Notes under the pieces: model-generated | What the model saw: only the letters and a program-made list of their open reading frames with translations | Database searches by the model: none | Told to the model about the DNA's origin: nothing | Shown here: piece by piece, positions 15,064 through 22,257 of the stretch | How the letters are laid out: each line of letters starts with the position of its first letter | Position numbering within the stretch: the first letter of the stretch is position 1 | Translations under genes and position numbers: made by a program | Source of the DNA: Rhodospirillales bacterium | GTDB taxonomy: Bacteria; Pseudomonadota; Alphaproteobacteria; ATCC43930; CGMCC-115725 | Assembly (NCBI GenBank): GCA_028291405.1 | Contig: JAQGID010000027.1 | Coordinates: 1-32,015 of the forward strand | DNA length: 32,015 nucleotides | Direction of reading: 5' to 3'

Positions 15064-16068
15064 ATGCGGATCTCAATCCGGTTGCTGGCCGGGCTGCTTG
15101 CTGTGCCGCTTGCCGTCGGCGTTTCGCGCGCCGAGCCGGTCAAGATCCGCATGGCCTATGTCGTCCCGGTGACGAACCTCTCGTCGATCCTCTTCGCCAA
15201 GGAGGGCATCGCCCAGCATCTCGGCAAGACCTATCAGTTCGAGGCCCTCCGCTTCCAGGGCACGCCGCCGATGATCACGGCATTGGCGACCGGCGATCTC
15301 GAGATCGGGCTGCTCGCTTTCTCGACGATTGGTCTCGCCGTGCAGAACGCCGGCATGAGCGACGCCAGGATCATCGCGGACGAGATCCGCGACGGCGCGC
15401 CCGGCTATTACACCAACAGCTTCGTCGTGCCGAACGACAGCGCCATCAAGACCGTCGCCGACCTCAAGGGCAAGGTCGTCGCGACCAACGCCACCGGCAG
15501 CGCCGTCGATATCGCGGCCCGCGCCATGTTCAGCAGGGCGGGGCTCGACGACAAGAAGGATCTGACGATCGTCGAGGCGCAGTTCCCCAACATGAAGGCG
15601 ATGCTGAAGGAGAAGAAGATCGCCTTCGCCCCGGCGGTGCTGCCCTTCTCCGAAGACTCCGAGCTGCTCGCTGCGAACCATGCGCTGTTCACCCAGCGCG
15701 ACGCGATGGGGACGAGCGAGCTCGGCTTCCTCGTCGCGCGCGGCGAGTTCCTCACGAAGAACCATGCCGCCATGGTCGATTTCCTCGAGGATTACCTGCG
15801 CATGATACGCTGGTACTCGGATCCCGCGAACCACGCCGAGGCGGTCGAGATCGCCGTCAAGTTCAGCAAGCTGCCGGCGGCGGTCTTCGATAAATGGGTT
15901 TTCACCAAGGGCGACTACTACCGCGACCCGAACGGCATTCCCGACGTTGCGGCACTGCAGTCGAACGTCGACCAGCAGCAGAAGCTCGGATTTCTCAAGG
16001 CCAAACTCGAGGTCAAGGACTACCTCGATCTGAGCCTGGTCGAGGAGGCGGCGAAGCGCCTGAAGTGA
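15064..16068 (+). CDS. Periplasmic substrate-binding protein, NMT1/SsuA-like (copy A)
   Basis: The 334-residue protein has a Sec signal peptide of about 23 residues (ending SRA, then EPVKIR) and a mature domain of 311 residues. The body matches the NitT/TauT or SsuA/NMT1 type of ABC binding protein: FQGTPPMITALATGDLEIGLL, KTVADLKGKVVATN and a two-lobed alternating pattern. A strong GGGGAGGGG ribosome site precedes the ATG. These proteins normally hand small organic acids, sulfonates, nitrate or pyrimidines to an ABC permease, but no permease or ATPase gene is in the window. It is followed by a near-copy at 16179. It lies 80 bases after the Rieske gene, probably in the same transcript. Confidence 0.9.
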   Translation: MRISIRLLAGLLAVPLAVGVSRAEPVKIRMAYVVPVTNLSSILFAKEGIAQHLGKTYQFEALRFQGTPPMITALATGDLEIGLLAFSTIGLAVQNAGMSDARIIADEIRDGAPGYYTNSFVVPNDSAIKTVADLKGKVVATNATGSAVDIAARAMFSRAGLDDKKDLTIVEAQFPNMKAMLKEKKIAFAPAVLPFSEDSELLAANHALFTQRDAMGTSELGFLVARGEFLTKNHAAMVDFLEDYLRMIRWYSDPANHAEAVEIAVKFSKLPAAVFDKWVFTKGDYYRDPNGIPDVAALQSNVDQQQKLGFLKAKLEVKDYLDLSLVEEAAKRLK

Positions 16069-16178
16069 TCGACGATCTCGAGCGCCCCGACTTTCGCAGC
16101 GTGTCAATGGAAGTGGGATAGATCTCGAGGAAGCGCGCCGGATGAACCGCCGCGCAATACTCCGACAGGGAGGCAAGC

Positions 16179-17192
16179 ATGCGAAATTCTCGCCATCTTC
16201 TCGCCGGGCTGCTCATCCTTCCCCTTGTGCTGTGCAGCGCCGCCGCGAGCCGCGCTGAGCCTGTCAAGATTCGCCTCGCGTGGGTCGTCCCGGTGGCAAA
16301 TCTCTCCTCGATCCTCTTTGCCAAGGAGGGGGTCGCTAAGCACCTCGGGCAGTCTTATCAATTCGAGGCGGTCAGGTTCCAGGGCACGCCGCCGATGATC
16401 ACCGCGCTGGCGACAGGCGACCTCGAGATCGCGCTTCTCGCTTATTCCACGCTCGGGCTCGCCGTCCAGAACGCCGGCCTCGACGATATCCGGATCATCG
16501 CCGACGAGGCGCCGGACGGCGTTCCCGGTTATTTCACCATGAATTTCATGGTGCTGAACGACAGCGGCATCAAGACGGTCGCGGACCTTAAGGGCAAGGT
16601 CATCGCGACCAACAGTGCCGGAAGCGGTGTCGATATCGCCGCGCGCTCGATGCTGGCCAAGGCGGGGCTCGACGACAAGAAGGACCTGACGATCGTCGAG
16701 ACCGGCTTCGCGAACATGAAGGCCATGCTGCTCGAGAGGAAGGTGGTTTTCGCGCCTTTCGTGCGGCCGTTCTCGGAAGACCCCGAGCTGCGGGCGGTGA
16801 GCCATCCCCTATTCACGCTGCGTGACGCAATGGGTATCACGAACCTGGCGATGCTCGTCGCGCGCAGCGGCTTCATCGCGAAAAATCGTCCCGCGATGGT
16901 CGATTTCCTCGAGGATTACCTGCGTGCGGTTCGCTGGTACACCGACCCAGCGAACCACGCCGAGGCCGTTGCGATCGCGGCCAATTTCGCGAAGCTGCCG
17001 CCGGCGGCATTCGACGGCTGGCTGTTCACCAAGAAGGACAGCTACCGCGATCCGAACGGCATCCCGAACCTCGCCGCGGTGCAGTCCAACGTCGATACGC
17101 AGCTGCAGGTCGGGTTCCTCAAGGCGAAGCTCGACGTCAGCAAGTACGTCGACCTCAGCCTCGTCGAGGATGCGGCGAAGCGTCTCAACTGA
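16179..17192 (+). CDS. Periplasmic substrate-binding protein, NMT1/SsuA-like (copy B)
   Basis: The 337-residue protein has a signal peptide of about 26 residues ending SRA and a mature part of exactly 311 residues, which aligns without gaps to copy A. By a hand count about 73 percent of positions are identical. Conserved blocks include FQGTPPMITALATGDLEI, KTVADLKGKV, AGLDDKKDLTIVE, DPANHAEAV and YRDPNGIP; differences cluster in the middle (LLAANHALFTQ against LRAVSHPLFTL) and around position 90. This is a tandem gene duplication that has diverged, possibly to widen ligand range. GGGAGG precedes the ATG. Its TGA overlaps the ATG of the GMC oxidoreductase by one base. Confidence 0.9.
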   Translation: MRNSRHLLAGLLILPLVLCSAAASRAEPVKIRLAWVVPVANLSSILFAKEGVAKHLGQSYQFEAVRFQGTPPMITALATGDLEIALLAYSTLGLAVQNAGLDDIRIIADEAPDGVPGYFTMNFMVLNDSGIKTVADLKGKVIATNSAGSGVDIAARSMLAKAGLDDKKDLTIVETGFANMKAMLLERKVVFAPFVRPFSEDPELRAVSHPLFTLRDAMGITNLAMLVARSGFIAKNRPAMVDFLEDYLRAVRWYTDPANHAEAVAIAANFAKLPPAAFDGWLFTKKDSYRDPNGIPNLAAVQSNVDTQLQVGFLKAKLDVSKYVDLSLVEDAAKRLN

Positions 17193-18859
17193 TGCAGAGC
17201 ATCGACGCCGCAATCGTCGGCCCGGGTCTGCGACTGATGGAGAGCGCCGACACGATCATCGTCGGCGCCGGCTCGGCGGGCTGCGTCCTCGCCGCGAGAC
17301 TCGGCGAGGACGCGTTGCGGCGTATCCTCGTCCTCGAGGCAGGCGGCCAGGACAAGGACTGGCTGCTCCATCTGCCGATCGGCTTCGGCAAGGTGTGGCG
17401 GGCGGAACGCTACAACTGGTCTTATGTCTCCGAGCCGGAACCGCAGCTCGACGGCCGCCGCATCTTCCACCCGCGCGGCCGCGTCGTCGGCGGCTCATCA
17501 TCGATCAACGTGATGGCCTATGTGCGCTGCCATCGCAACGACTACGACCGTTGGCCGCAGTTGGGGATGAAGGGCTGGTCCTTCGCCGATGTGCTGCCCT
17601 ATTTCAAGCGGGCGGAATCCTTCGCCGACGGCGGCGACGCATTTCACGGCGATGCCGGGCCCCTGCAGACGCGCCGCAACCGCGTCGAGGATCCGGTCTT
17701 CGACGCCTTCCTGGCGGCCGGTGCCGCGCTCGGCTATCCGGCCAACGACGATTACAACGGCTCGGACCAGGCGGGTTTCGGACGGCTGCAGCACACGATC
17801 GGCAAGGGGCGGCGGAGCAGCGCCGCGACAGCCTATCTCCGACCGGCGATGCGGCGCGGCAATATCCGGCTGGAGGTCGACGCGCAAGTCTCGCGGGTCG
17901 TCTTCGAGGGGAACCGCGCCATCGGCGTCGAGTATCTGCAGCACGGCACGCGGCGCATCGTACGGGCAGAGCGCGAGATTATCCTTGCCGGCGGTGCGAT
18001 CAACTCGCCGCAGCTCCTCATGCTCTCGGGAATCGGGCCGGGCGACCGGCTGCGCGAGCACGGTATCGACGTGCGGGTCGACGTGCCGGGCGTCGGCGAC
18101 AATCTCTGGGACCATCCCCTGGTCTATACCGAATACGAGGGGGCGGCGCCCACCGACTTCCACCGGCAGTTGCGATTCGACCGTCTCGCGCTCAGCCTCG
18201 TCCAAGGGGCGTTGCTCGGCACCGGCTTCGCGACGCGGATGCCGGCGACCGGCACCGGCTTCGTGCGGAGCGCGCCGGATCGCGAGATTCCCGATCTCCA
18301 GTTCTATTGCCGCAATGGCGTCCTTGCATCGCGCGAATGGTTTCCGCTCATTCAACGGCCGGCGCCGGACGGGTTCGCGTTGCTCTATTGCCACTTGCGG
18401 CCGCAGAGCCGCGGCAGCGTGACGCTGGCCTCGGCCGACCCATTTGCGCGTGCCAGAATCGTCAACAATTTCCTGGCGACCGACTACGACGTTCGGGCGA
18501 TGCGGGAAGGGATGCGGCTGACCCAGGCGATGGCGGCGACGCCGGAATTCGTCAAATTGATCCGCCGCCGGCTGATGCCCAAGGCGGCGCTGCACGACGA
18601 TGACGAGATCGATGCCTTCGTTCGCCAGGCGATGACGACGATCTATCACCCGGCTGGCACCTGCAAGATCGGCATCGACCTCATGGCCGTCGTCGATCCC
18701 GAGTTCCGCGTCCGCGGCGTCGACGGACTCCGGGTGATCGATGCGTCGGTGCTGCCGGAGCCGATCGGCGGCAATCTCAACGCACCGGTGATCATGCTGG
18801 CGGAAAAAGCATCGGACATCCTGCGCGGCCGCCCGCCGCTGCCGCCTGCCGATCTGTAG
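17192..18859 (+). CDS. GMC-family FAD-dependent oxidoreductase (choline dehydrogenase-like)
   Basis: The 555-residue flavoenzyme shows the ADP-binding motif IIVGAGSAGCVLAARLGE (G25-x-G27-x-x-G30), the GMC signature GRVVGGSSSINVMAYVR, the second signature GAINSPQLLMLSGIGP, and a C-terminal active site with His486 (YHPAGTCKIG) and Asn530 (GGNLNAPVIM), the His-Asn pair seen in choline oxidase. It oxidises a primary or secondary alcohol, passing electrons to a quinone or other acceptor. No export signal is visible, so it is cytoplasmic or membrane-peripheral. The ATG at 17192 overlaps the preceding stop. A start at M16 (17237), directly before the FAD motif, is possible and would look more like the family. 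Confidence 0.92.
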   Translation: MQSIDAAIVGPGLRLMESADTIIVGAGSAGCVLAARLGEDALRRILVLEAGGQDKDWLLHLPIGFGKVWRAERYNWSYVSEPEPQLDGRRIFHPRGRVVGGSSSINVMAYVRCHRNDYDRWPQLGMKGWSFADVLPYFKRAESFADGGDAFHGDAGPLQTRRNRVEDPVFDAFLAAGAALGYPANDDYNGSDQAGFGRLQHTIGKGRRSSAATAYLRPAMRRGNIRLEVDAQVSRVVFEGNRAIGVEYLQHGTRRIVRAEREIILAGGAINSPQLLMLSGIGPGDRLREHGIDVRVDVPGVGDNLWDHPLVYTEYEGAAPTDFHRQLRFDRLALSLVQGALLGTGFATRMPATGTGFVRSAPDREIPDLQFYCRNGVLASREWFPLIQRPAPDGFALLYCHLRPQSRGSVTLASADPFARARIVNNFLATDYDVRAMREGMRLTQAMAATPEFVKLIRRRLMPKAALHDDDEIDAFVRQAMTTIYHPAGTCKIGIDLMAVVDPEFRVRGVDGLRVIDASVLPEPIGGNLNAPVIMLAEKASDILRGRPPLPPADL

Positions 18860-18877
18860 CCGCGGGGGGCCCGGAAG

Positions 18878-18896
18878 CTTCGCGCCGCCGGCGAAG
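18878..18896 (+). terminator. Weak terminator-like hairpin after the GMC gene
   Basis: A six-base-pair stem (CTTCGC at 18878-18883, GCGAAG at 18891-18896) encloses seven bases and is followed by TTACTT. It stands about 20 bases after the GMC stop. The T-tract is poor, so termination strength is doubtful. Confidence 0.3.
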
Positions 18897-19018
18897 TTAC
18901 TTGGATCAACCGGCATGATCTTTCCCGGCGGGCACCGGAACGCCGGTCTGCGGCGGCTGTTGAGAATAGGGCGCCCAACCTTCCTCGCATTCCTCCCCTC
19001 TGCCCTCCGGAGTTCTTC

Positions 19019-19183
19019 ATGACCGACACCAAGCGACAACTCACCGTCGTGACCGGCGCCTCGACGGGCATCGGTTTCGAGCTTGCGAAATGCTGCGCCG
19101 AGAACGCATACGACCTCGTCGTCGCCGCCGTCGCGATCTTGACGGTGGCGGGCTTGTCGCGGACGGCGGAGCGGAGGCTGTAA
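19019..19183 (+). pseudogene. Truncated short-chain dehydrogenase remnant
   Basis: An ATG at 19019 with GGAG eight bases upstream opens a 54-residue frame. It begins with a normal SDR Rossmann start (VVTGASTGIGFELAKCCAE, then YDLVVAA) and then loses all similarity, ending in a TAA at 19183. A full SDR has about 250 residues, with a Ser-Tyr-Lys triad; none of that is present. In another frame the bases just before the TAA read DLDGGGLVADGG, reminiscent of the DGG end of many SDRs, so a large internal deletion with a frameshift is one explanation. It sits between the GMC gene and the methyltransferase. The start is convincing, the deletion model is inference. Confidence 0.6.
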
Positions 19184-19227
19184 CTGACCCGTGGAGCGAT
19201 CATCCGACCGGGAAGCGCGCCTCGATC

Positions 19228-19803
19228 ATGGGGGTGACGCAGAACCTGCTGCTGCGCGCCTTCGGTCGGCCGCAAGGCCGGATCGGCCGGCTGGGCGGCA
19301 TCATCATGGCGCGGATGAACGACGAGTTCGGCGGCTGGGTCATCGGCCTGCTCGATGTCGATGCGGCCGACCGTGTCCTCGAGGTGGGATTCGGCCCGGG
19401 TGCGGCCGTCCGGCGCCTCGCGGCGATCGCGCGATCGGGGCATGTCGCGGGCGTCGATCCGTCGCGTGTGATGCTGGCGCAGGCCTGCGCCGGAAACGCC
19501 GGCGCCATTCGCGACGGCCGCATCGATCTGCGGCAGGGCACCGTGGAATGCCTGCCCTTCGCCGATCTCAGCTTCGACAAGGTGCTGTCGCTCAATTCGC
19601 TGCCGGCATGGTCGGATCGCGTCGCCGGGCTGTGCGAGATCCGGCGAGTCCTGGTGCCGGGCGGCCGGATCGCGCTCGGCTTCACACCCCGCTCCGGTCA
19701 GAAGACCGACGGTCTGCCGGAGCTGTTGACCTCGGCCGGCTTCACGAGGCTGCAGCTGCTCCACTCGGACCAGGGCTTCTGTGCCCTGGCGAGTAGACCG
19801 TGA
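19228..19803 (+). CDS. Class I SAM-dependent methyltransferase
   Basis: The 191-residue product has the SAM-binding motif RVLEVGFGPGAAVRRLA (motif I, E52 to G58), the acidic strand end HVAGVDPSRVMLAQA, the VECLPFADLSFDKVLSLNSL motif II region and the post-motif LVPGGRIALGFTP. These place it in the Methyltransf_11 group. The N-terminus (LLLRAFGRPQGRIGRLGG) is family-like. An in-frame region upstream of 19228 is open but is low-complexity arginine/glycine, overlapping the SDR remnant. The substrate is unknown. It converges with the cytochrome c gene with a 15-base gap. The N-terminal 10-15 residues may have been lost with the SDR damage. Confidence 0.82.
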   Translation: MGVTQNLLLRAFGRPQGRIGRLGGIIMARMNDEFGGWVIGLLDVDAADRVLEVGFGPGAAVRRLAAIARSGHVAGVDPSRVMLAQACAGNAGAIRDGRIDLRQGTVECLPFADLSFDKVLSLNSLPAWSDRVAGLCEIRRVLVPGGRIALGFTPRSGQKTDGLPELLTSAGFTRLQLLHSDQGFCALASRP

Positions 19804-19818
19804 CCCCTGTTCTTCAGC

Positions 19819-20199
19819 CTAATGCTTCAGAATCGCCGGCGCGGCATTCGCCTCCATCGGACCGGAGAGGCTCTGCAGGAAGGCGAAGACGTCGGCGACG
19901 TCCTTGTCCGACATGACGGTCGCGGAATATGTCGGCATGTCGTTCGAGGGGTTGCGCAGCTGCTGCGCGAAGGCCTCGTAGGGCAGCTGCGTCTTGGCGA
20001 GAATCGGCGCCGGGCCGTTGAAGGCGCCGCCCTGACCAACGCGGCCGTGGCATTCGTAGCAGCCGTCGGCGAGATAGATTTTCTTGCCCTCGGCGGCGTT
20101 GCCCGGCGGCGGCGCGTCCTGTGACCAGGCCGGGGCGGCGACGCCCGCCGCCGCGAGCAGCAGGGCGGCGGCGAGGAGACGATCGGCTCTTCTCATCAT
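19819..20199 (-). CDS. Exported c-type cytochrome, single heme
   Basis: The 126-residue protein has a Sec signal peptide (about 1-26, ending AWS before QDAPPP) and one heme site C47-Y-E-C50-H51. The likely axial Met is Met88 in NPSNDMPTY, with the C-terminal helix DKDVADVFAFLQSL typical of class I monoheme cytochromes. GAGGAG lies just before the ATG. It works in the periplasm as a one-electron carrier. The gene starts seven bases after the stop of the exported TPP enzyme, so the two are almost certainly in one operon. That makes the cytochrome the natural candidate acceptor for electrons from whatever oxidation the TPP enzyme performs; the pairing is inferred, not shown. Confidence 0.93.
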   Translation of the reverse strand: MMRRADRLLAAALLLAAAGVAAPAWSQDAPPPGNAAEGKKIYLADGCYECHGRVGQGGAFNGPAPILAKTQLPYEAFAQQLRNPSNDMPTYSATVMSDKDVADVFAFLQSLSGPMEANAAPAILKH

Positions 20200-20206
20200 G
20201 ATCTCC

Positions 20207-22144
20207 TCAACGCGCTTCGACGATGGTATCGAGCAGCGCCGGCTCGCCGCGTTTGACGACCGCGATGGCGCGCTTCAGGGCAGGGCCGAGGTCCTTCGGA
20301 TCGGTGATCGGCCCCTCGGAATAGACGCCGAAGCTCTTCGCAAGCATCGCGTAGTCGATGTTGGGGTCGGTGATCGTCGTCCCGACATGGGCATTCTGGA
20401 TGCCGCGGCTGTGCCGGTTGGCCATCGCCTGGAGATACATGTACTCCTGGTGATAGGCGCGGTTGTTGTGCATGACGTAGAGCAACGGGATGCGATGATG
20501 CGCCGCGGTCCACAGCGTGCCGGGCGCGAACATGAGATCGCCGTCGCCCTGGATGGCGACGCTGAGCCGCCCGTATTTCTTGTTGGCGAGGGCGGCGCCT
20601 AGCGAGCCCGGCGCGTTGTAGCCGATGCCGAAGCCGCCGGAATTGCCGTTGAAGCGATAGCGCTTGTCGGCGGTCCACAGCCGCGACGGCCACGAGACGT
20701 TGATGCCGTTGCCGACCAGCGACCAATCCTCGGTGCGGATCTGCTCGTAGAGCTCGGCGCAGAGCCGCGCGAGGGTGATCGGGCTGGCGTCCCAGCCGAT
20801 CGTCGCGTCCTCGCGCGCCTGTTTCACCATCGCATCATGTGCCGCCGCGAGCTTCTTGCCGCGGCCCTCGAAAGCTGATTTTCGGCTGTCGTTGAGCAGC
20901 CGCCTGACCTGTTCGGTGAGCAGCGGCAGCGTCGCCTCGCCGTCGCCGGCGATCGCCAGATCGACGTCCTGGAAACGCTCGAACTCCTGATAGTTGGCCT
21001 TGGTCGTGAGGTCGTGCATCGAGATGCTGACGGTCTTGACGCTCGGCTTGGTGACCGGCTGCGCACGGCGCACGATGCGGTCGCTGAAGGCGTGCAGCGT
21101 GCCCCAATAATCGTTGAGCTCGAGCCCGACGATGCAGTCCGCCTGGGTGATGACGGCACGACGTCGCCCGCTGTGGTTCAGCGGATGACGACTCGGGAAA
21201 TTGGTGCGGCCGCCCTGATCGACGACGGCGCATTGCAGCAGCTCGGCGAGCTCGACGAGATGGTTCATCCCGGCCTGGGTCCGTGCCATGCGGTCGGCGA
21301 TCAGCACCGGCGCCTCGGCGGCGACCAGCATCTGCGCGGTCTCGGCGACGGCGCCGGAATCGCCCTGCGGCAATGCCATGCGCGGCCGCTTGGGAATGCG
21401 CAGCTTGGCGCCCTCGGGAATCGGGTTCTCCTGCAGCTCGGCGTCGAGCGAGAGCAGGACCGGCGCCATCGGCGGCGTCATCGCGAATTGATAGGCGCGC
21501 ACGGCCGATTCGGCGAAATGCTGCAGCGAGACCGGCTGGTCGTCCCACTTCGTGAAGTCGCGGGTCAGCGCCCCCGGATCCTGCGCCGAATGCGCCCATT
21601 CGACCAGCGGGCCGCGCTTGTCGGCGTCGATGATGTTGCCGATCATGACGTAGACCGGCGCCTTGTCGCAAAAGGCGTTGTACATCGCCATCGAGGCGTG
21701 CTGCAGCCCGACCGTGCCGTGGGCGAGGACGCCCATCGGCTTCCCCTCCATCTTGGCATAGCCCTGCGCCATCGAGACGGCGATCTCCTCATGGGTGCAG
21801 GTCAGCAGCTCGGGCTTGGTGTTCTGCCCGTAGTTGACGATCGCCTCCTGCAGGCCGCGGAAGCTCGAGGCGGGGTTGATCGCGATATAATCGAACTCGA
21901 GCGACTTGAGGACGTCGACCATGAAGTCGCCGCCGCTCGAGGATTGCGTGATCGGATCGTCGGACGGCGGCTGCGTCTCGACGACCGGGTTCGGTTTCGG
22001 CGCGCCGGGCTTGATCGGCGAGGGCGGCGCCGCGTTCTGCGCCTGCGCCACGGCCGCCGGCGTCAGGGCGGCGGCGCCGGCGAGGGTCGCTCCCTTGAGG
22101 AAATTTCGGCGATGCACGATCGATCGGTCGCGGGATTTCGTCAT
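20207..22144 (-). CDS. Tat-exported thiamine-diphosphate (acetolactate synthase/pyruvate oxidase-like) enzyme
   Basis: The 645-residue protein begins with a twin-arginine signal: H11-R12-R13-N-F-L-K, a hydrophobic stretch and an AQA cleavage site at 33-35. A Pro-rich spacer (about 38-62) and a full three-domain TPP enzyme follow. The N-terminal pyrimidine domain has the catalytic glutamate E119 (CTHEEIAVSMAQGYAK), and a middle domain spans about 270-460. The C-terminal diphosphate domain carries the GDGD...NN motif (G533-D-G-D, N560-N561) that binds Mg2+ and TPP. Family members decarboxylate 2-oxo acids or join them. Most are cytoplasmic, so export is unusual. GGAGGA precedes the ATG. Cytochrome c follows directly, a family 5 binding protein lies upstream. 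Whether FAD is bound cannot be seen. Confidence 0.9.
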   Translation of the reverse strand: MTKSRDRSIVHRRNFLKGATLAGAAALTPAAVAQAQNAAPPSPIKPGAPKPNPVVETQPPSDDPITQSSSGGDFMVDVLKSLEFDYIAINPASSFRGLQEAIVNYGQNTKPELLTCTHEEIAVSMAQGYAKMEGKPMGVLAHGTVGLQHASMAMYNAFCDKAPVYVMIGNIIDADKRGPLVEWAHSAQDPGALTRDFTKWDDQPVSLQHFAESAVRAYQFAMTPPMAPVLLSLDAELQENPIPEGAKLRIPKRPRMALPQGDSGAVAETAQMLVAAEAPVLIADRMARTQAGMNHLVELAELLQCAVVDQGGRTNFPSRHPLNHSGRRRAVITQADCIVGLELNDYWGTLHAFSDRIVRRAQPVTKPSVKTVSISMHDLTTKANYQEFERFQDVDLAIAGDGEATLPLLTEQVRRLLNDSRKSAFEGRGKKLAAAHDAMVKQAREDATIGWDASPITLARLCAELYEQIRTEDWSLVGNGINVSWPSRLWTADKRYRFNGNSGGFGIGYNAPGSLGAALANKKYGRLSVAIQGDGDLMFAPGTLWTAAHHRIPLLYVMHNNRAYHQEYMYLQAMANRHSRGIQNAHVGTTITDPNIDYAMLAKSFGVYSEGPITDPKDLGPALKRAIAVVKRGEPALLDTIVEAR

Positions 22145-22257
22145 CTGTTTCCTCCGGGTTTCGCCGGCGGCGCCGGCAACCTCCGCGATGCGGCGGCGGT
22201 CAGTGAGTGCGGCGGCAGTCTGGCACACCGCAAAGGTGCGGTAAAGGAAGGCGCTGC

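Noticed and set aside
13517-15076. 519-codon minus-strand frame across the second Rieske gene
   Set aside because: It is antisense to a gene with full catalytic residues; no domain is visible in it.
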